DNA of 33,625 nucleotides from a virus: positions 1 to 33,625 of the IMG/VR virus record IMGVR_UViG_3300029319_000230; one strand, 5' to 3'. Positions 5,527-14,871 of the stretch are shown here, piece by piece. Position 1 is the stretch's first letter; each line of letters begins with the position of its first letter. Under the pieces are notes generated by a model. It was given only the letters and a program-made list of their open reading frames with translations. It was not told the DNA's origin and searched no databases. The translations under genes and the position numbers were made by a program.

Positions 5527-5993
5527 ATAATACCTTTTTTCTTAGCGATTATTGCCAGGACAGTTACAACACCAGCACATAAAGCAGTAATTAAAATAGC
5601 TAAAAGAACTTTCAATGCAGTATCTTGAATTTTCTCTTTTCGTTTTTGGGCAGCTATGGCTGCATCTTTTCTTTTCTTCCTAGCTTCAGCGCAAAATGCC
5701 AGGTAATCTGTATAAAGATTTGGTCTGCCGTAAAGCTGCATGAACTCACGAAGTTGATCTTGTTTCTTTCTTATTTGTTCTAATGCCATAAACTCTTCTA
5801 GATCTGAATCTTGTTTGCCTAGAAAGTTTGTCCAAATACTATTTTTTCTTCTGTGTAAATCGTTTCTGAGTTGATCTTCAGCTGCACAAAAGCGTGAGAT
5901 CGCCGCCCCAGCGTTTGCTATATCTCTCGAATTTTCTACTGTTTTTTTGATGACCGCAAATGCCGCGTTAGCGGCTGCTAACATTTCCAGCAT
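5523..5993 (-). CDS. Conserved phage membrane protein, 156 aa
   Basis: This has a Gly/Ala-rich N-terminal helix (MLEMLAAANAAFAVIKKT), a long charged helical region at about 35-125 with a YGRPNLYTDYLAF segment in the middle, and one clear membrane span at 127-150, then KKKGII. The LEMLAAANAAFAVIKK opening recurs in marine phages next to tail fibres and lysis genes. Role unknown; a tail-associated or inner-membrane protein active in entry or lysis would fit. Weak AGG ribosome site before the ATG. Confidence 0.75.
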   Translation of the reverse strand: MLEMLAAANAAFAVIKKTVENSRDIANAGAAISRFCAAEDQLRNDLHRRKNSIWTNFLGKQDSDLEEFMALEQIRKKQDQLREFMQLYGRPNLYTDYLAFCAEARKKRKDAAIAAQKRKEKIQDTALKVLLAILITALCAGVVTVLAIIAKKKGII

Positions 5994-6018
5994 TTTATGG
6001 TTTACCTTTTATGTAGAT

Positions 6019-6189
6019 TTAATTTTTGATTATTATAGATATTAGAAGCACAATGGTTGTACCAGCAGAGCCTATTAGGACGGCTTCCAGGCGCTTAACA
6101 CGATTCAGTAACTCTATAAATCTTTCTTGGCTAAGTGCTGCTAGAGTATCAAGTTCAGCCTTAACAGATTGCACAGTAGGTTTAGCCAT
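6019..6189 (-). CDS. Small XhlA-like membrane protein, 56 aa
   Basis: The frame begins MAKPTVQSVKAELDTLAALS, forms an amphipathic or coiled helix up to about residue 36 (ERFIELLNRVKRLEAV), and has one membrane span (IGSAGTTIVLLISIII). This layout is that of haemolysin XhlA-like lysis accessory proteins. The ATG shares a base with the preceding stop (TGATG). It probably belongs to the lysis or membrane group. It is a likely gene despite its length. Confidence 0.68.
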   Translation of the reverse strand: MAKPTVQSVKAELDTLAALSQERFIELLNRVKRLEAVLIGSAGTTIVLLISIIIKN

Positions 6190-6371
6190 CAATCAGCATC
6201 CTCTATCTTGTTGCCTTCCTTGACCCATTCTTGGATTGCTTGGTAGTGTCTGTTGGCAGGGTCTAGTGGTACAGACATAAGAACACCATCTATTGTTGCC
6301 TTGATACTCCCAGTACCAATATTGTTAAAGCCTTTTGTGTACTTTGCTAATGTAATATTCATCTTTTCCAT
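6189..6371 (-). CDS. Conserved small protein of tail-fibre regions, 60 aa
   Basis: MEKMNITLAKYTKGFNNIGT is followed by a VPLDPANRHYQAIQEWVKEG block and IEDAD end. The VPLDPANRHY.AIQEWV.EGN.IE.AD signature is frequent in marine phages just downstream of tail fibres. It may assist fibre folding or cap the fibre, but no role is proven. AGGAGT four bases before the ATG sets the start. Confidence 0.82.
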   Translation of the reverse strand: MEKMNITLAKYTKGFNNIGTGSIKATIDGVLMSVPLDPANRHYQAIQEWVKEGNKIEDAD

Positions 6372-6379
6372 AACTACTC

Positions 6380-7504
6380 CTATAACTCTGCATCAAAGTC
6401 TATTCGTGTATGCTGACCTAAATAAGCAACATGGGCATGGTCAGTGCTTGGATTGAAATCTAATCCAATGGTAAATGTTGCTGTCGCATCATGTCCTTGT
6501 ACTAAAGTCATGTTTCCTGCTGTAAAATCATCACTATTTCCATTTCCTTCACAGTGACCTGCATTGTTACTAAGGGTACTTCCATCTTTTGCTACAACTG
6601 ACGCTGATGGTTCTGCTCTCATCATTTCTCTTAGCTGAATAGTAATGAATCCTGTATTTGTTGACCACCTCATTAGTGCATAAGCTGTATATAAATTACC
6701 ATCTGTTGTACCAAAATGTTTTTGAAAATATCTTTCGCACAAAGCTAGTTCTTCCCCAAATGATCTATGCTCAAATGGTGTGGCTTGTGAGCCTACTTCC
6801 ATTTGTATGCCAGTAATATACCACTCATTATCTGTTGAGGACATTATATTTGCTGCTTGTCCTGCATATCTACTAGCTGTGGCTGTGGTTGCCCAAGACG
6901 TTCCCAAAGAACCTGTTGTAAAATTACTACCTGCTGCAACACAAAATGCAATTTCAAATCTGTTACTAACGTCATTGGTAATTGATGTTGCTGTATTTGT
7001 TGGTAGCTTTAATATTTTTCTTTCCCAAGTGTTAGCACTTGATATTGTATATTGTTTTGTAATTGTGCTATCACCTGCTGCATTTAATCTAAACTCAACA
7101 GTATAAACTCCAGTTACATTGGAACGAACATAAAAAGATACAGTCACTTCTTCAGAAGCACTTGAGCCATAATTAAAGTGTTGCACATCTTGACCCTCTA
7201 TTTTATAAAGAAATCTAGCTAACTCATCTGCATCAAGTGATGATTCAGCAGTGGTGCAATCTAGTTTTTGTGATGTTGAGAATCCATCAGGTGCAGTAGA
7301 AGATTGTGATACAGTAAATGCAAAGTTATCTGTGTTGTTTGTTAGAAATTGTATTCTGTCACAAGTTTGAAAACCAGTTGATGTTGATGATGTACCCCTT
7401 TGTGCCACTTGCATTGCACCATTGATGATAATATTCCTTCGCCCACCAATCTGACTATTGGTTAGGACTTCACCCATCTTTGCTAATTCTGCTGCTTTGG
7501 TCAT
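6380..7504 (-). CDS. Tail fibre / receptor-binding protein, jelly-roll type
   Basis: The 374-aa protein opens with MTKAAELAKMGEV and RRNIIINGAMQVAQRGTSS, the attachment-region signature of many marine phage fibres. A beta-rich module follows (about 40-255), with paired-sheet segments ending in WYITGIQMEVGSQATPFEHR and SFGEELALCERYFQK. The module resembles carbohydrate-binding jelly rolls, so it likely contacts the host surface. C-terminal residues 280-374 are a second beta domain. It overlaps the preceding fibre gene by ATGA and is the last of four clustered fibre genes. Confidence 0.83.
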   Translation of the reverse strand: MTKAAELAKMGEVLTNSQIGGRRNIIINGAMQVAQRGTSSTSTGFQTCDRIQFLTNNTDNFAFTVSQSSTAPDGFSTSQKLDCTTAESSLDADELARFLYKIEGQDVQHFNYGSSASEEVTVSFYVRSNVTGVYTVEFRLNAAGDSTITKQYTISSANTWERKILKLPTNTATSITNDVSNRFEIAFCVAAGSNFTTGSLGTSWATTATASRYAGQAANIMSSTDNEWYITGIQMEVGSQATPFEHRSFGEELALCERYFQKHFGTTDGNLYTAYALMRWSTNTGFITIQLREMMRAEPSASVVAKDGSTLSNNAGHCEGNGNSDDFTAGNMTLVQGHDATATFTIGLDFNPSTDHAHVAYLGQHTRIDFDAEL

Positions 7505-8673
7505 TCTGCATTCTCCAATGCTGTAACTTTTGCTTCAAGTGTTTCTATTCTTGCCATAGCTTCTTGTAGTGCTTTTAACGCTTTCATGTGTAAAACAGAT
7601 AATTTTACAGTTTTCTTTTTGTTTCCTTCATTGTCATGTTCTTTTTCTTCAACAAGACCTCCCATATCGGATGCTTCAAGTTCTTGTGCAACAACACCTA
7701 TTTGTGTTAAATCAGGACTAGCAATAAGATTAAAATTTCTAACTTGCACTGCTTTAATATCTGCCCACTGAGATTTTGCATCTACTATATTTTCTTTAAG
7801 TGATTGGTCAGAAAATGAACTATATGTTCCATTGTCATTTCCGATGTCACCATCACCATATATAAATGCTTTACCAGCATTGCCATAAACTTGGACAACA
7901 ACCCCACTACCATTTGTATTTTTAGCAGTATTTATATTACCTGATGATAAAGCTGACCCAAAATTACTTGAGTTGACTGTTTGGTCAGTCCTTGAAATAA
8001 GTAATGCTCCGTTATTATCAACTCGCATAGCTTCTGTAGCATTTGCTCCTACACTGAAGTTCATACCAGCTTCTGTGTTGCCACTTCCACTATATCCACG
8101 AATAGAAGCTAGTGTCGTACCTACACTATTTTCAAACAAGATATTCCCAAAGTTATTATTTGTTGAAGCAGTATCAGAACGAGTAAATTTTAAAGTTGCA
8201 TCGCCTGAACTTTTTGATATTTCAAGTGCAACATCAGGACTAGTAGTGCCTATGCCAACTCGTTCTGAACTATCTATAGTAATAGCAGTAGCATCAGCAT
8301 TATCGTCTATACCTTGAGATGTAAAAGCACCACTAACAGTAAGATTATTACTCATAGTAACAGCACTATCAAAGCTACCACCATTAGCCTTGCTTACTGT
8401 ATCTGCCACTGAGAATACGTCATACACAACAATCACAATCAAATCATCAGCACTTGCTCCTTGTGCCAATACAACAGACGTACCACTGGTACTTGTATAG
8501 TCTGCACTACCTAGCAATACACCATTCTGAAATACATCTATGTAATTTGTATCAACATAAGATAGAGTAACACCCTCGCTACTTGCACCAGTAAATGTAG
8601 TCTGACTAGCAGTGGCTGTGTAGGTATGTACTCGTCTTACTCCGTTGCTTGGACTTGTTCCTATGTATGGCAT
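7501..8673 (-). CDS. Tail fibre/spike with S74 intramolecular chaperone
   Basis: The N-terminal part has a PYIGTSPSNGVR opening, a beta region to about 90 (YVDTNYIDVFQNGVLL...DYT) and repeats (RVGIGTTSPDVALEIS). Residues 285-390 are a Peptidase_S74 chaperone domain: SFSDQSLKENIVDAKSQW with the self-cleavage pair Ser288/Lys293, an IGVVAQELE segment, then a C-terminal coiled coil (MKALKALQEAMARIETLEAK). Such domains trimerise the fibre and are then cut off. AAAGGATAAACA precedes the ATG. The C-terminal domain is closely related to that of the next gene upstream. Confidence 0.92.
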   Translation of the reverse strand: MPYIGTSPSNGVRRVHTYTATASQTTFTGASSEGVTLSYVDTNYIDVFQNGVLLGSADYTSTSGTSVVLAQGASADDLIVIVVYDVFSVADTVSKANGGSFDSAVTMSNNLTVSGAFTSQGIDDNADATAITIDSSERVGIGTTSPDVALEISKSSGDATLKFTRSDTASTNNNFGNILFENSVGTTLASIRGYSGSGNTEAGMNFSVGANATEAMRVDNNGALLISRTDQTVNSSNFGSALSSGNINTAKNTNGSGVVVQVYGNAGKAFIYGDGDIGNDNGTYSSFSDQSLKENIVDAKSQWADIKAVQVRNFNLIASPDLTQIGVVAQELEASDMGGLVEEKEHDNEGNKKKTVKLSVLHMKALKALQEAMARIETLEAKVTALENAE

Positions 8674-8676
8674 TGT

Positions 8677-9510
8677 TTATCCTTTCAATGCTTTCACTTC
8701 TGTTTCAAGTGTTTCTATTCTTGTCATAGCTTCTTGTAGTGCTTTTATTGCTTTCATATACAAAATAGAATATTTAACTGTTTTAACTGTTTCTTTATTC
8801 CATGTAATTTCTTCTACTAATCCATTCATTTCTGATGTTTCAAGCTCTTGTGCTATGACACCAATTTTATTTGCTGAATCTAAATTATCTTCTTTCATGC
8901 TATATTTACGAACTTGTAATGCTTTAATATCATTCCATTGACTATTTGCATCAGATATATTTTCTTTAAGTTTTTCATCTGATATTGTTCCATAAGACCC
9001 AGTTGAATTTGTTACATTTCCATTATTAGCGAAGACGACTCTTTGAGTTCCATTAACTTCAAATCCATAACCATCACCATTAGTATTTAAGTCTATTTGG
9101 TTGCCACTACTTCTTATCCAATTAGAGTTATTTGTACCTGCTGTGCCTGCACTACCAAGAACTAGTCTAACTTGTGATGCTCCAGTACAATGCACATAAC
9201 TATTGCTTCCATCTATTAGAAACTGTTGTGAACTATTTCTTGAAATAGTAAAATCATCACCTGATGTAGATTCAAGTTCCCAATCACTACCTCCTGCTTC
9301 ATAAGCAATAGTAATTTTATCGTCAGCTTCTATTGCACCAGTAACATCTAGTGAAGTTGTTGGACTTGCAGTTCCTATGCCAACCCTATTGTTTGCACTA
9401 TCAACTTTTAATGTTGATGTATCTACAGTTAAGTCATCACTAACACTTGCACTATCAACACTTATAGACGTAGGAAATACTGTTGTTATTTGTTGTCCTA
9501 TATATCCCAT
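8677..9510 (-). CDS. Second tail fibre with S74 chaperone domain
   Basis: The 277-aa protein starts MGYIGQQITTVFPTS, has a short stalk of beta repeats (RVGIGTASPTTSLDVTGAI, ISRNSSQQFLIDG) and ends with an S74 domain from about residue 173: GTISDEKLKENISDANSQW (pair Ser177/Lys182), KIGVIAQELETSEM and the coiled coil YMKAIKALQEAMTRIETLE. It looks like a shortened paralogue of the neighbouring fibre, with matching C-terminus and different tip. AGGAG five bases before the ATG sets the start. Confidence 0.92.
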   Translation of the reverse strand: MGYIGQQITTVFPTSISVDSASVSDDLTVDTSTLKVDSANNRVGIGTASPTTSLDVTGAIEADDKITIAYEAGGSDWELESTSGDDFTISRNSSQQFLIDGSNSYVHCTGASQVRLVLGSAGTAGTNNSNWIRSSGNQIDLNTNGDGYGFEVNGTQRVVFANNGNVTNSTGSYGTISDEKLKENISDANSQWNDIKALQVRKYSMKEDNLDSANKIGVIAQELETSEMNGLVEEITWNKETVKTVKYSILYMKAIKALQEAMTRIETLETEVKALKG

Positions 9511-9518
9511 ATCAACTC

Positions 9519-9845
9519 CTACTCACTAATCGTATCAACTACTGATACCCAAACATCAACCGAACTTGCTACAGTGCTTTGAACTTTTAAAATATCTCCC
9601 GATTGCATGACTATTTTTGCACCACCATCTAACAAAGATAATGCCGAGCCTTTTGGAATCGGTGCTGATTTCACAAGGTAAAAGTCATTTGCTCCATCAT
9701 TGATAAATACATCTACATCTATTTGCGAGGTATGTGTATTTGCTATATTTACACCAACTAATGCATCATCAGAGTTTGCAGTTCTAACTGTAACAGCAGA
9801 CGTTCCCACATTTCTCTGTTTATCTCTTTCAAAATCTTGTGCCAT
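9519..9845 (-). CDS. Small beta-sandwich virion protein, 108 aa
   Basis: MAQDFERDKQRNVGTSAVTV is followed by a run of beta strands (VGVNIANTHTSQIDVDVFIN, YLVKSAPIPKGSALSLLDGG, VDVWVSVVDTISE). Proteins of this pattern occur between tail-fibre genes of marine podoviruses and are probably fibre-base or tail accessory proteins. It has a good AGGAG ribosome site and lies between the T7-type fibre and the S74 fibres. Confidence 0.8.
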   Translation of the reverse strand: MAQDFERDKQRNVGTSAVTVRTANSDDALVGVNIANTHTSQIDVDVFINDGANDFYLVKSAPIPKGSALSLLDGGAKIVMQSGDILKVQSTVASSVDVWVSVVDTISE

Positions 9846-9854
9846 ATTTTACTC

Positions 9855-11408
9855 CTATAAAGCTATAGCCATTGCCACTGCAAAACCTTTTGTTGTAGCA
9901 CTTATATCACTAGCAACCTCACTAGCACTTCTACCCTCTATCGTTGTGCCATTTACCCTTAGAAAATCATTATCTGCTACACCTGATCCAAAGGTAGCTA
10001 CATTACCACTGGATATACCTGATGTTGGTATCTGTGATGTAAGTGCAAGTGTTCCAGCAGTAGCTGGTAAAACTAAAGTTATGTTTCCTGAAAAGTCAGC
10101 GTGTGCTGGTGCTGTAAGCTGTGCATAATGTGCATTAGCTGATTCACAGTAAAATTTTATGTTTGACTGAGATCCACCATTTTTAAGTACAATCTCACCA
10201 GTTTGTATATCTACATTACCATCTATTCTGACTAACCCAGTTCCGTTCGGTGTAAGTGCAATATTACCATTTGATGAAGATACAATACTGTTACCATTTA
10301 CATCTAAATTACCACCGAGTTGCGGCGTGGTATCACCAGCAACAGATGTTAATGATGCTTGTGTTGTTATCTGCCAGGCTGATCCAGTATATACTTTTAG
10401 TGCGTTAGCAGTTGTATCAAAGAACAAATCACCAGCATTAAGAGCATCACCATCATTGTCGGTTGATGGCTCACTTGATTTGGCTCCTAAATACACATCA
10501 TCAAAATTATCTGCGCTAGTTGCAGCTGCTGCTGCGCTTGCTGCTGCTGCCGTAGCACTGTTTGCTGCTTCTGTAGCTTTTGTGCTTGCTGTATCTTTAT
10601 GACCACTTGCTGTTGATGCACTACTTGCAGCTGCTGTTGCAGAGTTTGCAGCATTGGTAGCAGAGGTTGCTGCTGCACTTTGTGCTGTTGTTGAAGATGC
10701 AGCATCTACTATAAGTGAATATTTTGCACTATTAGTATTAGTCGTTAATGGTTGTGATCCGCTAGATGTATGTGCGCTTGTGACGATAAATATATTATTA
10801 GTGCTAGTATCTTTTACAATATCCCTTACTACATACGCAGTGCTTGCCGCCCAATCACCTTTGAATGTTCCTATCTCTTGAGTAACATCTAATTCACCTG
10901 AAGCATCAAACGCTAGTAATTTACTAGCTCTGTCAGTTGCTGACGTAGAAAATTCACTTGATGTAATAGTATTTGTTCTTGAGAGTTTGATTGTTCTATC
11001 AAGCTCTTCTTGCAGTTGTTGCGTTATAAACGTAACTCTATCTAATGCATTTTCATGACTTTCAGCTGGAAACGGATCATTCTCAACATAGTCTGTTCCC
11101 TGGGTAAGAGTTAAGTTTCTTCTTATTAAAACAGTTTCACCACTGGCTGGTCTATTATCTGTAGATGAATGATGAGCATCAGAGCTGTTACCAGTGTTAA
11201 ATTTAAACAAAACATTACCACCTGATGAATTACCAGCGTTTGTAACAATGTAATGTGTATTTAGTGTCTTTACAGTTTCAACACCAGTAGATGATCTTAT
11301 AATTACAGTAAGATCAGCGTCAGCAAATATCTTAAATCCATAGGCAAAACTATGGGTAGATCCATTACCTGAATAACTGTTCTTGGTAGTTGTACTAGAT
11401 ACTGTCAT
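9855..11408 (-). CDS. Tail fibre with T7 gp17-type N-terminal anchor
   Basis: Residues 1-145 match the phage T7 tail-fibre N-terminal domain (YSGNGSTHSFAYGFKIF; VLIRRNLTLTQGTDYVENDP; SHENALDRVTFITQQLQEEL), which attaches the fibre to the tail. A carbohydrate-binding-like module follows at about 183-232. Residues 236-300 are an Ala/Ser/Thr-rich coiled shaft, then GDLFFDTTANALKVYTGSAW and beta repeats to the C-terminus. The other fibre proteins encoded downstream probably branch from this one. AAAGG precedes the ATG. Confidence 0.92.
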   Translation of the reverse strand: MTVSSTTTKNSYSGNGSTHSFAYGFKIFADADLTVIIRSSTGVETVKTLNTHYIVTNAGNSSGGNVLFKFNTGNSSDAHHSSTDNRPASGETVLIRRNLTLTQGTDYVENDPFPAESHENALDRVTFITQQLQEELDRTIKLSRTNTITSSEFSTSATDRASKLLAFDASGELDVTQEIGTFKGDWAASTAYVVRDIVKDTSTNNIFIVTSAHTSSGSQPLTTNTNSAKYSLIVDAASSTTAQSAAATSATNAANSATAAASSASTASGHKDTASTKATEAANSATAAAASAAAAATSADNFDDVYLGAKSSEPSTDNDGDALNAGDLFFDTTANALKVYTGSAWQITTQASLTSVAGDTTPQLGGNLDVNGNSIVSSSNGNIALTPNGTGLVRIDGNVDIQTGEIVLKNGGSQSNIKFYCESANAHYAQLTAPAHADFSGNITLVLPATAGTLALTSQIPTSGISSGNVATFGSGVADNDFLRVNGTTIEGRSASEVASDISATTKGFAVAMAIAL

Positions 11409-11418
11409 TTTTTTACCT

Positions 11419-14400
11419 TTAATCTAATAAATTATTTTCAAAAAACACACGCTGTAATTCTTCATTGCCAGGCATTGCAAGCATTATTGGCAATGCAGCT
11501 TCGTAAAAATCACTTTCAGCTTTTTTAATCATCCTTATTTTTGCATCATCTTTTGCTCTTATATAAACTGGATGCACCGTAAGAACCTTTAAATAATCTC
11601 TAAATTTATACATACCGCTGCCCCTTGAACCTTGAACATTCAAACGCAACATAACTTTGTTTTTAGCTATTTCTGTGAGCTGCCCTCTTCTAATATTATC
11701 CAGGGCAACACCATTTATTCTTTCCTTTTCATCTGTTAAAGGCGCACCTAATCTAACAAGTTCAGCAAAATAAGGTTCTATATTTTCTTCGCCATATTTC
11801 ATTCTAAATGGCGTAATGCTATTCCATAAAGCAAGCATTGGATTTACAGAAAAAGGCACACCTCGTTCTTTTTTAAATCCAAGCATATCGTATTTATATG
11901 CATAGTTTTCTTCTACACCTTTTACATACGGTATAGTCATAACTTGCTGGTTCCATCCGTATGCAACCGTGTCATAAAAAAACGTAGCTGCTGAATCACC
12001 ATCTATATTTTTTTTAGTACCAACTAATGAGTATGGTATTTCTTTGAATGGATTGTCTGTATTTTGACTATCATCATATAATTTTTTTACATCAGCAATT
12101 GTATAATATAATTGTGGTATTGCTGGTTGTTTACTAGGTATTATAGTGCCTTGTCCTTCAACACCCTCTTCACTATCTGTTAGTTTTTTTATGTTTCTAA
12201 CAGCGCTGCTATAAGGCAATGGAAATGCACCAACCATACTACCTAACGGACTATCAATAATTAGTGATGGATCTGCATAATCATAAGCTCTTATAATAGA
12301 TCCTAAACCTTGAAGAAACGGTAAGTCTCTGAAATAATCAGCAGTTGCTACAACACCAGCTGAAATTAAATTTAACCTATCTTCAGGATCATAAAACATA
12401 GTTTGATATTGAGCTGTACTTGCTGCAATACCTAAAAATGCACTTACTGGTTCTAAACCCTGATAACTAACATAAAGTAATTTACCATTCGGCAACCCAG
12501 TTTTTTCATTATACATTGGTAACGGATCACCATCATCATCCGTTGGAAAACCTTCAGCTCTAAAAACTAAACTATATGGCTGCCATCCTGGGGGCAACAT
12601 TTTTTGCGCCGTTTTGTCTCTTGGGTATGACCCAGTTAACTGACCATTGATAGCATACTCATGAAATATAGCCAATGTCATTGCACCCAATGACATTTTA
12701 CCCATAGCTCTTTGTTGCGCCCTTGCACCATTTTGCCCAAGTAAGTTTTTTCTAATAGTGCTGCTTGGATTTAACATTGATGCAAGAATTACCAATGGAT
12801 GACCTTCGCCAACTCTTAACATACTATTTGTTGGCGCCTTGGCAAAAGGCATCAACAATTTACCAAAAAAGTTTTTTCTAATACCTTTAGTAAATGATCC
12901 TAGTAATCCATCACCAAGATCATCTGTCATTGTTACATATCTAGCTGCGTTATCTAGTTCATCTGATTTATACTTTGGATCTAACAAAGTCATCATAGCA
13001 TCATCAACAGCTACGTCTGTTGAATTACCTTTTGCTTTTGATGCTCTAGCAGTTCTTACAGCTTGTTCATATAACTCACCACGGCTTGAAATAACTCTCC
13101 AAAAATCATCTGCTGCTTGTAGAGCTGTACCTGGGTATCTAATTAACTTACCAATTTTATCAATAGCTTGACCAGCTGCACCTGATATATTTAATGTTTC
13201 AGAATCAATCGCCCTATAATTAGAGTTTTCAATTTTATTTAAAACATCAGCTGGTACGCCACTTTCAAATGTTTTGCCCATAACAACATAGGCATCTCTT
13301 AATGATTTAGAATATCCATATACCCTGGCAAACAAATCTTCAAAATACACACCTTCAGGATTTACTTGCTTACCAACTAATCTTTGACCAGTTCTAACGC
13401 CACTTCCTATACTAGCTGCCAACATATCTGCCATTAAATTGTACGTCATGAATAATGGCGTAGCTAACATATTTTTAAGATGAGTAGGCGCCCAGCTTAA
13501 TAAACCATTTATGTATACTTCTTGCCAAATATCACCAATCTTTTGATACCATGCACCAGCCACATATTTATTAGCATTCGCCTGACCACCAGTTTTAAGT
13601 GCGTCTAGATAACCTTTAGCCATATCTTGTGCTAATTTAGTGCCACCAGTTTCATCAAGTATAACTTGCGCCTGAACATCAGGAATATTAGTACCAGTTT
13701 TAATTCTAAATGATTGTAATGCCCTGGCTATTTCAGTTTGTGCGCCTTTTGCTTTCATTTGTATTCCAGCATGAATAGACATTTGGCGCCTGAATGCTAC
13801 CAAGTCATTTGGACTTGCATCACCACTTTCAACTTTTTTAGCTAACTCTTCTAATCTAGATGCTGATTTTTGTAACAAAACTCTAACAGCTGTCATTTCT
13901 TCAGCATTTAAGAGTTGTCCTGATTTTTTATTAAGTAGTTTTTTTGTCAGACCAATTTCATCAGCAAGTAATTCTGAAGCATTTGCAAGTGTTTCTTCGT
14001 TTGTTTGTATACCTCTTTTTTCTAATTCTTGTGGGTTTTTGTATATTTCACTAATTGAATTGATAGCTCTATTAACATCACTACCACTTTCAAAATTATT
14101 AAAATTAAAATCTAAGCCAGTGTCACTTGTAATTAAATCTTTTTTCCTAATTTCTAAAAAGTCTAAAGCGTCACCTTCATTCGCAAGACCAGTTTGAAAA
14201 TTTCTCATACCTTTTTTGGCAACTGTATTTACTTCTTCATCAGCTGCTTTTTTAGCAAGATCAATTAAATCGTCTTCAGGCTCTATTGCTACTTTTGCTT
14301 GAAAGCCAGCCTTTGCAAATCTTTCTTGACCTTCAGGTGTTAAGACCTTTTCAGATGTATCCTTTTGTACACCTTTGTATGTTTCATCATCTTTTAACAA

Positions 14401-14625
14401 ACCTTCAACAGATGGTTCAGGAACCTTGGTTGTTGCGCCTGATCCTGATACACCAGTACCCATGCCGCCTTTATTTTGTCTGTTTATTATCTCACCAAAC
14501 AAACCAAATATTTCTTTTCCTAGTCCAGCAGTTTGAATATTTTTGCTAACGTCAGGTCTTTTGTCGGCAAAATTAGTCATGCCAGTAGCAGACGCTTCTA
14601 GCGTTTGTTCTTCAGGTGTTGCCAT
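11419..14625 (-). CDS. Very large internal virion / DNA-ejection protein, 1068 aa
   Basis: The size, position after the tail-tube genes and long helical content fit the largest ejection protein of T7-like phages (gp16 position), though no lysozyme or polymerase motif is visible. Residues 1-375 are mainly charged helices; a hydrophobic stretch near 376-410 (WAPTHLKNMLATPLFMTYNL and onward) could be membrane-inserting. A second helical block (ALQAADDFWRVISSRGELYE) and a C-terminal region with Pro-rich turns follow. A strong terminator lies immediately upstream, and GAGG precedes the ATG. Confidence 0.72.
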   Translation of the reverse strand: MATPEEQTLEASATGMTNFADKRPDVSKNIQTAGLGKEIFGLFGEIINRQNKGGMGTGVSGSGATTKVPEPSVEGLLKDDETYKGVQKDTSEKVLTPEGQERFAKAGFQAKVAIEPEDDLIDLAKKAADEEVNTVAKKGMRNFQTGLANEGDALDFLEIRKKDLITSDTGLDFNFNNFESGSDVNRAINSISEIYKNPQELEKRGIQTNEETLANASELLADEIGLTKKLLNKKSGQLLNAEEMTAVRVLLQKSASRLEELAKKVESGDASPNDLVAFRRQMSIHAGIQMKAKGAQTEIARALQSFRIKTGTNIPDVQAQVILDETGGTKLAQDMAKGYLDALKTGGQANANKYVAGAWYQKIGDIWQEVYINGLLSWAPTHLKNMLATPLFMTYNLMADMLAASIGSGVRTGQRLVGKQVNPEGVYFEDLFARVYGYSKSLRDAYVVMGKTFESGVPADVLNKIENSNYRAIDSETLNISGAAGQAIDKIGKLIRYPGTALQAADDFWRVISSRGELYEQAVRTARASKAKGNSTDVAVDDAMMTLLDPKYKSDELDNAARYVTMTDDLGDGLLGSFTKGIRKNFFGKLLMPFAKAPTNSMLRVGEGHPLVILASMLNPSSTIRKNLLGQNGARAQQRAMGKMSLGAMTLAIFHEYAINGQLTGSYPRDKTAQKMLPPGWQPYSLVFRAEGFPTDDDGDPLPMYNEKTGLPNGKLLYVSYQGLEPVSAFLGIAASTAQYQTMFYDPEDRLNLISAGVVATADYFRDLPFLQGLGSIIRAYDYADPSLIIDSPLGSMVGAFPLPYSSAVRNIKKLTDSEEGVEGQGTIIPSKQPAIPQLYYTIADVKKLYDDSQNTDNPFKEIPYSLVGTKKNIDGDSAATFFYDTVAYGWNQQVMTIPYVKGVEENYAYKYDMLGFKKERGVPFSVNPMLALWNSITPFRMKYGEENIEPYFAELVRLGAPLTDEKERINGVALDNIRRGQLTEIAKNKVMLRLNVQGSRGSGMYKFRDYLKVLTVHPVYIRAKDDAKIRMIKKAESDFYEAALPIMLAMPGNEELQRVFFENNLLD

Positions 14626-14634
14626 GAGATCCTC

Positions 14635-14662
14635 AAAAAAAAAGGAGCGCCTAAAGCACTCC
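14635..14662 (-). terminator. Rho-independent terminator
   Basis: On the minus strand GGAGTGC (14662-14656) pairs with GCGCTCC (14650-14644) around TTTAG and is followed by T9. It lies between the 60-aa gene and the 1068-aa gene, only 10 bases before the latter's start. A 12-bp palindrome ACTATATATAGT (14664-14675) stands next to it. Confidence 0.88.
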
Positions 14663-14688
14663 CACTATATATAGTCTTTTACCATATT

Positions 14689-14871
14689 TTAGGACATTTG
14701 TGAATTTTTTTCACTTGTCGGTTTGTTTGCAGATCCACTAACATACAACTCGGCAAATCCTTTGCCTGATTTTTTTGCTTCGATTTGTCTTCTTAGGTTT
14801 TTTACAATAAAGGAATTTTCATCTTTACCTTTTTGTAATTGCCTATCTAGTTGCTGTTCCAAAGTACTCAT
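14689..14871 (-). CDS. Small unknown protein, 60 aa
   Basis: It begins MSTLEQQLDRQLQKGKDENS, is mostly helical and charged, and ends with polar NKPTSEKNSQMS. I place the start at the ATG at 14871 with GGAG nine bases upstream; a GTG at 14886 in the same frame has no ribosome site. The start lies 29 bp inside the preceding large gene. It may be a virion chaperone or minor internal component; no family recognised. Confidence 0.65.
   Translation of the reverse strand: MSTLEQQLDRQLQKGKDENSFIVKNLRRQIEAKKSGKGFAELYVSGSANKPTSEKNSQMS

Noticed and set aside
10500-10700. CRISPR-like or tandem DNA repeat in the fibre shaft
   Set aside because: The repeats are imperfect GCT/GCA-rich codons of a low-complexity protein shaft, with no spacer structure. 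No CRISPR array was seen elsewhere.
10487-10705. Gln-rich leftward frame inside the T7-type fibre gene
   Set aside because: It is an out-of-frame reading of the Ala/Ser/Thr-rich shaft (GCA-type codons read as CAG); no ribosome site.
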